Part shown: positions 49,691-60,026 of the stretch, one piece after another
Position numbering within the stretch: the first letter of the stretch is position 1
Layout of the letters: each line of letters opens with the position of its first letter
NCBI GenBank assembly: GCA_037176885.1
Contig: JAWWNJ010000083.1
Span: 1,111,792-1,175,791, forward strand
Length of the DNA: 64,000 nt
Direction: 5' to 3'
DNA from: Favolaschia claudopus
Taxonomy: Eukaryota > Basidiomycota > Agaricomycetes > Agaricales > Mycenaceae
Notes under the pieces: generated by a model
The model's database searches: none
Told to the model about the DNA's origin: nothing
Seen by the model: the letters and a program-made list of their open reading frames with translations, nothing else
Translations under genes and position numbers: made by a program

Positions 49691-50372
49691 CATAGAGCCT
49701 TGTAGGGTTGACGGTGGCGACTGTGAATTATTTAAGGCTGGCGGGTGGTAAATGGAGGCGGCGGGAATTGATTCTGGGGCGAAAACGCGCAGCACGGATG
49801 TTAGGGTTGGCGACGTCCCTCCCCCGACGGAATCCACCAAAATAGAAAATCTTTCGGCCTGTCCGGGATGAAACCCTCTAGCACGCAATCCAGCAAGGCA
49901 ATGCAGGGGTTAGCGACGGAATCCAGCAAGACGTTGGCGAACTAGCGATTCCGAGGTCCCCGCTATATCGTCGGGGAAATCGCGGGCGACCCGAAGCCTT
50001 ATAGTCTTGAATTACCGGGGTCGCTTGAATTGAAACGAGTTGGGTGATTACGAGTCGGTGATTATTGGGTCACTGAGGTTACACTTGGGCAAAGCCTTGT
50101 AGCGTTGATTGAATTGGAGTCCATGCGGTGGCTAAAGCCTTGTAGGGTTGACGGTGGCGACTGTGAATTATTTAAGGCTGGCGGATGGTAAATGGAGGCG
50201 GGGGGAATTGATTCTGGGGCGAAAACGCGCAGCACGGATGTTAGGGTTGGCGACGTCCCTCCCCCGACGGAATCCACCAAAATAGAAAATCTTTCGGCCT
50301 GTCCGGGATGAAACCCTCCAGCACGCAATCCAGCAAGGCAATGCAGGGTTAGGGACGGAATCCACTGTGATC
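49691..50372. repeat. 440-bp tandem duplication containing the conserved core block
   Basis: The word GCCTTGTAGGGTTGACGGTG occurs at 49697 and 50137. Both copies run through CAGCACGGATGTTAGGGTTG and CTCCCCCGACGGAATCCACC to the CAATCCAGCAAGGCAATGCA region; copy 2 is cut at 50372 by the head of element F. The block corresponds to the GTTAAGGTT core of the A and B units but has TTAGGGTT in place of TTAAGGTT. Minus-strand open frames inside it reflect the repeat. Confidence 0.75.
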
Positions 50373-50590
50373 CTAGCTATCTTCCCCGGGAATCTGGATC
50401 CAGATTCCGTGAAAAGGGTACTGAAACCAGTGGAATTCTGCTTGCAATTGACATCGTGGGAGGGAATTCTGGTTGATTTGATTAAATACAGGTCTCAAAT
50501 AAATCAAATTTCAGGAATTCTGGTTGCAACTGTGATTCAGACACTGAAACCGGTGGAATTCTGCTTGATGAGTGGAATTCTGGTTGCACC
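50373..50590 (+). repeat. F head: palindrome plus five iterons
   Basis: CTAGCTATCTTCC starts at 50373. The perfect palindrome GGAATCTGGATCCAGATTCC is at 50389-50408. Iterons (GGAATTCTGGTTG type) start at 50432, 50463, 50514, 50555 and 50574: 43 bp from the palindrome start, then 31, 51, 41 and 19 bp. Confidence 0.85.
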
Positions 50591-51086
50591 AATCATCGCC
50601 CCCCCCAAATCCTCTGTTTGTTTATGCAAAAAATAAGAACCCGTAAGCAGCTATAAGAAAAGAAAAATCAAGTTGTCACATCCCGCAACTACATAAAAAA
50701 GGCAACTTGAAAAAATATAGAGGACCTCAAGGCCTTATAATAAATGCCAAAATGCAAAATGCAAAAGAGCCAACTGTGAATGAAATGTCTCTCAAAGCAA
50801 TAAATCCCCAAAAATTATAAGCACCTGAAACCCACTATAAGACACTTTCCCACAGTTGTCAAAAAATAGTGAGGACACAAAAGCTTCCAAATGGCTTGGA
50901 AAACACTTCTGTCTCTTCAGAAATGCCCCAATTCCTCTTGTTCAAGAGCTATAAGGGAAAGACTTGAGGGAATCAATGCACATCCAAAACAGGTAATTGA
51001 TAGCTGTTAGCATCGATTCCCATGACTCCATGACAGTGGGAATGACAGTGGGAATGGTGACAGTCACATCTGTTACTCCCCACAGG

Positions 51087-51095
51087 TATATAAAG
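51087..51095 (+). promoter_or_regulatory. TATA box of the F helicase gene
   Basis: TATATAAAG sits in a block conserved with 13927-13935, including the downstream AGCCCCCAACCACATAATA phrase. The inferred ATG is 644 bp further on. Confidence 0.6.
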
Positions 51096-51312
51096 CCCCC
51101 AACCACATAATATTGGATTTCTTTTAACACCCCACTATCCATTTTGCGACTCAACCTGCTTATCTAAGCAGCCCACTTGCTTATCTAAGCTTCCCTCTGT
51201 CCTTCAACACTGCCTCATCTTTATAATCAATACTTATAAAGGTCCTTCCTGCCTTATATTAAATTCTCCAGTCTTTTGCTCAACCACACCAGCAAACTAG
51301 GCCCTTGATTCA

Positions 51313-51545
51313 TTCTTTTAAGGCATTATCTCACCTTATAAGAGACACTCAACCCCCTTTTGGTCAGTAGAATTGTTCTTCTAAGGATCCTTCATTGCTT
51401 ATAAGATTTTTTCAGTCCTCAAATTCGCTCTCCATCCTCAATTCTTTTAAGGGATTCTCCTGGCTTATAAGAGACACTCAACAGTCTTGCTCAGGTTGTC
51501 TGGTCAGTGTGATTGTACTTTTAAGGACCCTTTATGGCTTATAAG
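51313..51545 (+). repeat. Tandem leader repeats of F
   Basis: TTCTTTTAAGG-type words, CTTATAAGAGACACTCAA phrases and CTGGTCAGTGT words alternate as in E1, between the TATA box and the start codon. Confidence 0.55.
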
Positions 51546-51738
51546 TTTTTTCTCTAACCAGATTGCGTTCCTTTCAAGTTGTTTTACTCTCTTCCCCTCC
51601 AAAAATTGTCATTGAAACTACTGCCAGAGTTTCATTATAAGCCATACACTACTCTAATAATTGCTTCTACATCAAGTGCTCCAGACTGTGAGTTGGCTGA
51701 TACTTATTACTGCTCTAAGCTCACTATAATGAATATAG

Positions 51739-54700
51739 ATGTCTCAACCTGTGAGCTCAAACATTGTTGCTCAAACTATTTCTTACCCAGATTCAGGTCC
51801 TAACAAAGAGGATTCGACTCAATCATCGTGGCGACCTCATAACTACACCTATTCTCCATGCAGTGAATGTTGCAATCAATACTGAACTTCTGCTTTACAT
51901 CTGTCTCCCCTGCATGAATGCGCACACTCATTCTATTGATGTGCGGAACGGAATCTTGAGCCATCTTTCCAGGATCCATGGAGCCTACGAGTCAAGTGTC
52001 AAGAACGAAATTCTCAACCAGACGCACGGATTCCAAATCAACACCAAGTACAGCATCAACACTTCGAATGAACCACGTCCTGCATATAGTGGTATCAACA
52101 TTGTTGATAACCAGGCAGGATGCACCCAATGCCCGTATTCAGCTAACCAGAAGCTGGTCAGCAAACATCAGCGGGACGAGCACAACGATCGCAGTGGCAT
52201 AACAATTCAGAATCTTTACACGCAATCACTGAATATCGGTGTACCAGTTGCAAAGACTTGCATCAGAGTCCTTCCCTTTCCTGAAGACGCTGTTACACGC
52301 TCCCCCATATCTACCCAAGTGCTGTCGAGCACAGCTCCAACTTCGACTCCATCCAATCCACTCGAATTTGGCCCAGACACTGAGCAGACTGTCTCTGTTC
52401 AACAGCCAGGAACAAAACTCTACTCTGACTTCCTCGCATTCAAACGTTCGGACTTTCAGCCAGAGGCAGAGACAGACCACCGTCTCATCAGCCCTTGGCT
52501 CAAACGCACACACTGGATGTGTTTGATTGAATCCCATCTGGATCATCTCGATGAGCTTTGCGATTTCGCGAAGTTCCCCGGGGAAGAGGAATTTCCGGGG
52601 CTGAAGACAATCGTGGTGTCCTATTTCACTGCTGCTACTCGGTTGGTTGACCTGACACATGGGGCTGTACTGGAACGTCTAAATACCGCAGACCCAGACA
52701 AAGAGTAAGCTGCTTTCTTATAGTCAGTCCTTTGGGCTTATAATAATTATGCAGTGGAATTACCAACAAACCTTTACATGCACACAAACCCGGTGACGCA
52801 ACCTTCAATAAATATGTCCAGATTGTGATTCGACTTCTCGGAACATTCATTCGCAAATCAAAGCATTACACCCTTCCCTTCACCCCTTCCTGTGAAAGCT
52901 CTCGAGCTGTGTTTGTCCACGCTCTCAACAACGGCTCGGACAGTGACCGAGACGAATCACTTCACGATTTTCTGCTCTCTGTGTGGGCTACGACTTGGCA
53001 AGCGACTCATGAAGAGCGGGATTGTGATCCCACCCTGTGCTTCCTTGGGTTGTATGCGTTACAGCCGACTGGTGAATTTCTGGGTCCAAAACAGATGACG
53101 AGTCCCATAGCCCACCTGTCGTGGGCAATTCGTTTGGTTATCCTGCGCCAGATACATCAGCTGTGTGCCAGCGGTGTCTGCAAGGATCATCTGGACGCCT
53201 TCAACCAAGTCGCAGAATACATCACGGAACACAACATCAACACCTTCAGCTCCCTCCGCTCCCTACAGCACTATGCTACCGCCGTCACAATGAGCACAAT
53301 GCCGCTTCCAAGCATTGTGTTCCTTGATCGTGAGGGCTGGACAGACATGTATTTCAAAGGCCAACACTTCAGCTTAGAGAAGCTTCGAGAAATTCTGGCT
53401 GCTCTGGAGGCGGAGATTATGAGACTTTGGACCGAGAAGGTGATGCTCGGACTCAATCTCCGTGTTGATTACACGAATCTTGTCGACAACCTTCAAAACC
53501 AGAAGCCCGGATACTCGTTTATTCAGGAACCGACAAACCCGTTTGTGCAGCACAAAAATACGTTCCTGCAGACATTGCTAGCGGATCCTGTCAAGGCAAG
53601 GGAGTTTGTCTTCAAGGCTGCTGGCGTTGAGGACGAGCAGATCGACATGACTCGATGCCGTGGATACATGACGGATGTCGGCGAGTTCGAGGGGTTACTC
53701 ATGCTCTATGTTGAGCTCACTCCTGGTGCCACGATCCGGGGCACTGAACTGACCGCTATGACGATGGAGAACACTCCGTGGTGCTTCCGAAATGCTCTGG
53801 CGATCGCAAAGTTTCTTGGTCTCTTCCGACAATACGACAAAACCACCAATCTCACTGGCAAGGATCGTCTCGTTCCACACGCAGCAAGTGCCTTTGTTAG
53901 TGACCTCATCATTCAACTACATACTTTCATCCGGCCCTTTGTTCAGGTGAGATATTTCATTCTTATAACACTCTATTGCTCCTTATATTAATGCAACATC
54001 CTATTTTTCAGGTGCGATTTAATTTTCTCTTATAAGCTCATTCAACTCACTATAATAAATTCGAAACATCCTGTTTCTTAGGTGCGAATGCATTTTCCTC
54101 TTATAAGCTCACCCCACTGACTATAATAAACACAGTTCCTTGCCAGTCTTGTCTTCCCTGGCAATGCCTCTGTTGTGAACCAATATGGCAGCATGCTGTT
54201 CATGAATTTCGGACGATTATTCAACACCGACAAGCTCAGCTCGCTCATGGGGGAATGGTCCGCTCCAATCCTTGGATGGAGCATGACTGTCTTGTGCTAT
54301 CGCCAAATCAATACGGCCTTGCGGCGGAAATTATGTGGTGATCTGGATGACGATCATGAAGTAGAACCTGATGTCAAGCAGGTTGTTGGAGCACTGCAAG
54401 CAGGGCATAGCTGGAGGACTGACCACCAGCATTATGGGTTGTCTCATAACGCAATGCTGGGGGTGAGTGAGGAAATCATACAACAATTTCTGGATGCCAG
54501 TGTTCGTTTCCAAAAAGCGATTGGTGTTGTTCCCGGCGGGCTCTCCCTCCCATATTCCAGCGCTACGATGGATCACTTTCCCGCTCTGGATCTGGTTTCA
54601 AAGCCGAAACATTTGGTGGCACAGAATGTGGATCCCAGAATGGAGTCTCTCATTTCCAGCCTTCTAGAAACAAACAAATCCCTCCTGGAGACTCAACAAA

Positions 54701-56982
54701 CTATGCTCAAGCAGCAGGGTTTTATGATGGCAAAGATCTCTGCATTAGAAAGAAGCTTGGAATCCAGCAGGAAAGATCTTCCTCCCCCTCAACCCCCAAT
54801 CCTCCAACTCACTCATTTAATAAATCCCTCTCACGACTCGCATTTACACACCTCTCCACAAACCACAATTCAACAGCGACCACTTCCCATTGCACATCTA
54901 GTTGCTCCATCACTTCTCCCACCACCTGTCTCAAGGTCACCACAGCCTGCTGTACCCGAAATCGAGGAAGAGAATGGTGATATAACAATGGTGGATGCCG
55001 ATGATGACTCGGACATTGAAATTATCCCCAGTCCTCGTCGGTCTCAACTCAGTAAATCTCTCTTCGCAAACCCTACTCCACGACCGCTACCTACCCGCAA
55101 TGTTGATATTCTGACGCACCTTCGACAAATGTATGGTGATCAGGCAGCGTGGAAAGGCAAGCTTCAATACGACGCAGTCCAGGAACTGCTCGCATTGAAT
55201 CGTGATGTGTTTATCACGCTTAAAACAGGGGCAGGAAAATCAGCGATCATTGTTCTACCCACTCTCGTTGAGAATGGATACACCATTCTCCACATCCCTC
55301 TTATTTCTCTCATGATGGACTGGGAACGGCGTCTTAAAGATTTCGGTGTCTCATACGAGAAGTGGGGTGGTGGTTCTCAACAGACACTGAAAGGCGGCGA
55401 CAACCTCATCCTCGTTTCCTGTGATATGGCACGCTCCAAGAAATTCAAACGGGCTGTTGCCGAGTTGGGAGTCACAAAGCCGGTCATCCGATATGCATAC
55501 GATGAAGTTCATCTGTATGTTACGGATTCTGACTACAGACAAGAGGCGTTTGAAAATCCATACGAAATGCGAGAGCGGCCCCTTCAGATTGCTTTGATAT
55601 CAGCAACCGTTTCCGCGGATGCAGAAGCCATTTTGACGGAATCCTTCAGGTTGAACAACCCTGTCAGAATCTCTGGTGTCAGCGATCGACCCGAACTCAA
55701 TGTCCGTATCGCTAACCCCTCAAGTGGATTTGAAGAGCAGCTTGGCAAGGCTCGAGTATCTACTGGACCACTACAAAGCAGCCTCTTCATCGAGCGGAGA
55801 GCCTTGGTGGAAGCCGAATAGCAGATATGTCATCTACGTCGGTTCTCTGGCTGAAGGCAACAAACTTGCTGAACGCCTCGGCCTCGAGTTTTACCACGGC
55901 AATTCCAACGACCATCCCCTCAGTGAAGACGAACGCGCAGCATTTTATCAGCGCTGGAAAGACGGGGAAACTGAGGGCTTGATTGCAACCACGGCATTTG
56001 GGCCCGGAATGGATTATCCATTCGTTCGACTCACTTTCCACTTTGGGAACCGTTCCATATGACTGGTTTCGTGCAGGAAGCAGGGCGCGGGGGTCGAGAT
56101 GATGAGCCGGCATTCAACTATATCCTTCCGCTTGAAGGGATTCGGCGTCCTCAGGCACGGGAATCTGATCCTTGTGGTTATCTACCCATGTGGGATTTCA
56201 TCTATGGAGACCCGGAACTGTGCCACACATTTCAATTGACACAATTTCTCGACAATGCCGGACGTACCTGTCAAAGCCTTGGACGTGCACCGTGCACCCC
56301 CTGCAAACATGGTGAGAACAAATAATCCGATTATTATAAGACTTTGTAGCTCACTATAAGAAACCTAGCTGGCATCAAGAAGGGTAAACTCGCCCCGATC
56401 CCAATGCCACCACAGTCGTCCCTGCTCTATACACCACTTTCTTTTGCCGGTGTAAAGCGAAAGCTTCACGACGCATTCGGTGATGCCGCAAACATGGCAG
56501 TGCTTGAAACCGGCAAGCGAATCGCGGCTCATCCAAAGGCAGTCGATATGTTTCGCGCTTTTTTTTCTCGCGTTGGAAAGGCATGCGGATACTGCTGGGC
56601 TACCGGAGTCAAAAATCCCGCACCACACTTCTACAGTGAGTGCAAGAGCATGGGACAGACAAAAGATTTTTTCGATTTCAAGACCACTGTTAAATACAAG
56701 GGCAGTGGTATTTGTTACCGATGCCACATCGCGTCCTACGGGCAAGACGCGCTGCATCCAACTATGGGACAAAACACTCAATGTCCTTATCCAAACCTCG
56801 CATTGCAGCTAGGCTACGCAATTTTCAAGCATCCAGCAACGCGAAGAAAGGCCCGGGCGCACTTCAATCCCAGCGCAGACGAGTGGTCTACAATTACGAG
56901 TTTTGCACAATGGTTCGCGGCACAACATGCAACATACAAGTTCAGATCAATGGCCGTGATCGCTTTCTTTGCCAATTTGTAG
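51739..56982 (+). CDS. OrsD-type zinc finger, tyrosine recombinase-like and RecQ helicase fusion protein
   Basis: Exons: 51739-51750, 51791-52704, 52755-53946, 54136-56311 and 56369-56982, about 1635 residues. The short first exon (MSQP) is inferred from phase and from the same pattern in the E1 copy. Residues 42-67 and 115-135 are C2H2 fingers (CLPC..H..H; CTQC..KHQRDEH), as in the fungal OrsD/DUF3505 domain. R637 in GATIRGTELTAM, R762 in LCYRQ, H797 in QAGHS and Y806 in QHYG are in the order and context of tyrosine recombinase box I, box II and nucleophile. A Gln/Pro-rich linker leads to a RecQ helicase: TGAGKS (1071-1075), DEVH (1162-1165), SAT, and QEAGRGGRD. The C terminus is a CxxC-rich probable zinc region (ACGYCW, ICYRCH). 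A +1 frameshift near 55740 and a second near 56055 break the helicase C lobe, so this copy may be inactive or the consensus may be wrong. Telomere-linked RecQ genes are known in fungi; the recombinase reading is mine. Confidence 0.8.
53947..54135 (+). other. Composite intron built of three intron-like units
   Basis: Between exons 3 and 4 of the helicase gene, 189 bp divide into 53947-54011 (GTGAGA to TTTTTCAG), 54012-54081 (GTGCGA to TTTCTTAG) and 54082-54135 (GTGCGA to AACACAG). The units abut as AG|GT with no exon between. Units 2 and 3 share TTTTCCTCTTATAAGCTCA-like sequence and end with CTATAATAAA phrases. Removing all three restores phase 0 (PFVQ then FLASLVFPGN). Confidence 0.6.
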
Positions 56983-57472
56983 ATAGATTGATGTAATATC
57001 CGAGTGCCTGCAGAGTAATTAAAATCAGATACACCCTCTTTTTTCCAATTTTAAACCCTCGTGTCTCAGGCAATAAATAGATTTCTCAAAGCGGGAACTG
57101 TTCTGACAAGTATAAATCCACGGTCTCGAACCACAGGATTCCTCTTTTGGACAAGTAGAAGTCCTATTATGTGTTCCTGGTTCAAGTTGATCAGCCCAAT
57201 TATGGTTTTGTTGAAATTGAAGAATCTACAGCGCGTGAAGCGTGCTCCTCTTGTCTTTGTCTTTGCTATCAAGTAAGTCGAAAGTAATCAGGGCATTTTG
57301 ACAGCCTATATTTCTGAACAATGTTTGGAATGTATTGATAACGCGAGACCGCGGTTTCATATAGAGCAAATTTATCATCGATTTTTGTAGAGGTAAGCTT
57401 GCAAATTTTGTCGGCACCAATCGACACGATGAAGCGATGATACTATTGTGCATACATTGAACTCAAATTATA
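56983..57472. other. Spacer, no gene seen
   Basis: AT-richer than the flanks, with short open frames on both strands at 57061-57276 that lack motif or splice support. It probably holds 3' ends of the two converging genes. Confidence 0.3.
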
Positions 57473-58514
57473 CTACGGTATCAAAGCGTCGGGATCAAAA
57501 CTAAACTCTCTTTCGCAAAAACCGTGTTTGGCGACGTGGAGAATGCCACTCACAGGTGTGCCGAATGCATTCCCCTTCATCGTTGGACTCGCGCCAGGCT
57601 TTGTTGATGTAGAGAGGTGAACGGCCCGCCCAGCTGCTTGTAAAAATTGCGCTGCGCCTTGAAGACATCGGGACGTCGCTTGACAGCCAATGTCTCGTCG
57701 AAGTTGGAATCCCAAATAAACACCGCGCGCTCGACAACACCCCACGAACCTCTGGACGAATGATCGCCGCCAAACGTGCCAAGGTGCCGTCTGATAGTCA
57801 CGTCCCCTCCCGCCGGGCGAGTTCTTGACGATCGAGGTTCCGATTGTATTGAAGATCGCGAGTTTGTATCGGATCATAGGACCAGAGAGACGTTTGACTA
57901 TCCAGCTCTGCAGATTTGCGGCTGGAAACAACTCGAAGCGCTTGGAAACCGTCCGCCGATCTTTAGTGTCTCGAAACGAAACAAGATCTGAGTTGAGGTC
58001 ATTATTAAGCGAGCGCAAGCAGGGGGTGCTGCCTTTGTGAGGAAAATGTCCCAATGGGAGGTCTTGGGCTGTGTTTCGAGGTCGAGGACGATGTCGTAGA
58101 GAGGTGCAAAGGAATCCACCTGCTTAGGAACGCAGGGTGGAGCGGCGGACAATGTCGACAGAGCCAATGGTAGGGATGGTGCGGCCAGAATACGCCGAAT
58201 CGGGTAGGATCGGAAAGGGGGAGGCGGCATGATAAGGAAAACCATCATCAGGGCTCGCACCGTCATATTTGCGATACGCCCAGCTTCAACGCCTTTCCCG
58301 GCTTCCTTCTCTTCTTTTTCGGCTCCTCCTCCTCATCGTTTCCCCCACTTCCACGCCCTCTCCTTCTCCCTCCACCCTTCCCAGCACGACTCCTCTTAGT
58401 CCTTTTGGGCGCCGGTTGGGTCGTCGTTATCAGAGCCTTCCGGATTCGCGCGCGTCTTCGCTTTTCCCCGAAGTGCGTCGCGCGGGGCGGGCCCTCATCG
58501 TCACTATCAGCCAT
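57473..58514 (-). CDS. Unrecognised protein with basic N terminus, exon structure uncertain
   Basis: A clear start lies at 58512-58514: MADSDDEGPPRATHFGEKRR, followed by a very basic tract (KRTKRSRAGKGGGRRRGRGS, then EPKKKRRKPGKAL) that looks like a nuclear localisation or nucleic-acid-binding tail. Downstream, three overlapping frames take over in turn: about 58190-58010 (VDSFAPLYDIVLDLETQPKT), about 57995-57800 (RFELFPAANLQSWIVKRLSG), and about 57800-57580 (GVVERAVFIWDSNFDETLAV). Each reads like protein. I could not fit introns of normal size between them, so there may be frameshifts. I do not recognise the family. It converges on the helicase gene and may be captured host sequence or part of the element. 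Confidence 0.4.
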
Positions 58515-58825
58515 ACTTGACTTATATTCAGTTTAAAGAAAGGTCCGCCGTTTGTATGAACCTTACACTCTGACTATCCGGGGGGAAGGGAGACGATGGT
58601 GGTAGTAGTAGGAAGGCAAGAGGCGCCGCCGACGCCACGTCACTCCCTCGCAACGAGGAGGATCACAGCTAATCACATGCCTTGCGGAGTTTGACTTGTC
58701 ACCGAGTTCTTGGGTGATTGAAGTCCCCACTCAGAGATATTGCTAGAATTGATTCGTTCGCTCGACGAACGAACCAAGACGACTGGGAGGGGCGCTGAAA
58801 TGGTCAAACATATTCGATATCGCGG
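58515..58825. other. Spacer upstream of the minus-strand gene
   Basis: Likely promoter region of the gene starting at 58514. I see no TATA box that I trust, and no gene. Confidence 0.25.
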
Positions 58826-59260
58826 TTCCAACTCAACATGCATGGGGATCAGTAGCTTTGACCACCCAAAAAAATCGATCAAAGTCCCAGTGTATTGCGC
58901 TTCCCCCCGAGATATACAGCATGAATAAGTTCGTTTGAGCATTAAACACGTCGACTCTCAATATCTAAGCGCATGAGCTGCAAATTCTCATTCATTTTGA
59001 ATGGAAGTCAGCTGCTTTGACCAGGCAAACAAATCAAATCACCCTCCGAGTTTGTTGCCATTCCCCTACCGAAATTACACTCAATCATCAATTAGTTTGA
59101 GCATCAAGCACCTCTATATTCAAATGTCTAAGTCCTGCAGTTGCGAATTCTCATTCAACTTGGATGGAGATCACCAGCTTGGACCAGGCAACAAATGGAT
59201 CAAGCAGCAAGCTCCGAGTCGATCACGCTTCCCCGCAGAAGTACAGCCGAAATTGATCGG
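58826..59260. repeat. Degenerate tandem repeat, about 160-bp period
   Basis: Shared landmarks in order: GTTTGAGCATYAARCAC at about 58934 and 59096; CTGCAAATTCTCATTCA or TTGCGAATTCTCATTCA at about 58978 and 59140; AGCTTGGACCAGGCAA or GCTTTGACCAGGCAA at about 59013 and 59175. A third, earlier partial copy (AGCTTTGACCACCCAA) is at about 58853. Not coding. Confidence 0.5.
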
Positions 59261-60026
59261 TTTGAGGGCAGGAAAAATTCAGATTTAGTACTCAGTAGCT
59301 ATGCTCTTTGAAAGATTAACTCTTATAGCATCCAAATTGAGTCTTATAAGAGAGCACCGAAAAGAATTGACTCAGACCAAGGTTCATGGTTTCATTTTGC
59401 ACCGAAGCCTGCTCAGTGAATATTCTCAGGCATTATAGACCGTCTTTGGGTGTTATAATGTAAATTTGGCTTTCTTCTAAACCTACACTTGCAGCGCTCA
59501 CCGCTGCAAAGTTCCTCGGCAATTGCCGAGCAGGGATCAAAAATTGATCAATCGTTTTAAAGCGGCCGGAAAGATTGTATTCCACAGAGGTTATTGAGTA
59601 TACGAGCCTTTTGCTAACCCTATATGGTATAGAATTTAATCAAACCACCAAAATTCAAGTGCGTGCGGTACCCAGAGGTTCTCGGGAATCGCCGGACGGC
59701 GATCAAACGTCAATTCCTTTGTTCTACGCGACTTGTTTGGCGCACAGTCTGTATGCCTAACAACTTCTTGCCAATTCCCTTTACCTCGAGCCTCGTTTAC
59801 TCGCACCCACTCTCGTTTTCTTTCTCAAAACTTCGTCGCTCTTTAGTCTATGTCATCACTGGAGCCCCCGGATGTACGACCGACGCTTTTCTTGGTGCAG
59901 GTCTTTCGCTGACTGTCTCCATAGGCAATCGAGACTGAGGCTGGGGGAAGGGTATGGCTCTCGCGTTCATTCACTGTATATGAATAATCAATATCCCTCT
60001 AGATCCTTATTCCACCATCGTCCCCA
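59261..60026. other. Spacer with TTATAA sites and a perfect palindrome
   Basis: TTATAG and TTATAAG words recur at about 59320-59460, as in the element bodies, suggesting an element remnant. CTCGGCAATTGCCGAG, a perfect 16-bp palindrome, follows at about 59514-59529. No supported gene. Confidence 0.35.

Larger units (their letters stand above)
50373..56982 (+). mobile_element. F: second copy of the large element, nearly complete
   Basis: It has a class I head, the leader with TATA box, and the complete exon set of the zinc finger-recombinase-helicase gene. The left end cuts a 440-bp repeat. The right end is not defined; TTATAAG sites reappear at 59320-59460, so the element, or a relative, may extend that far. 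The end given here is the stop codon of the gene. Confidence 0.75.

Noticed and set aside
49801..49810. Interstitial telomere repeat at TTAGGGTT
   Set aside because: Only one partial unit; homologous positions in other copies read TTAAGGTT, so it is a variant of the core word and not a telomere scar.
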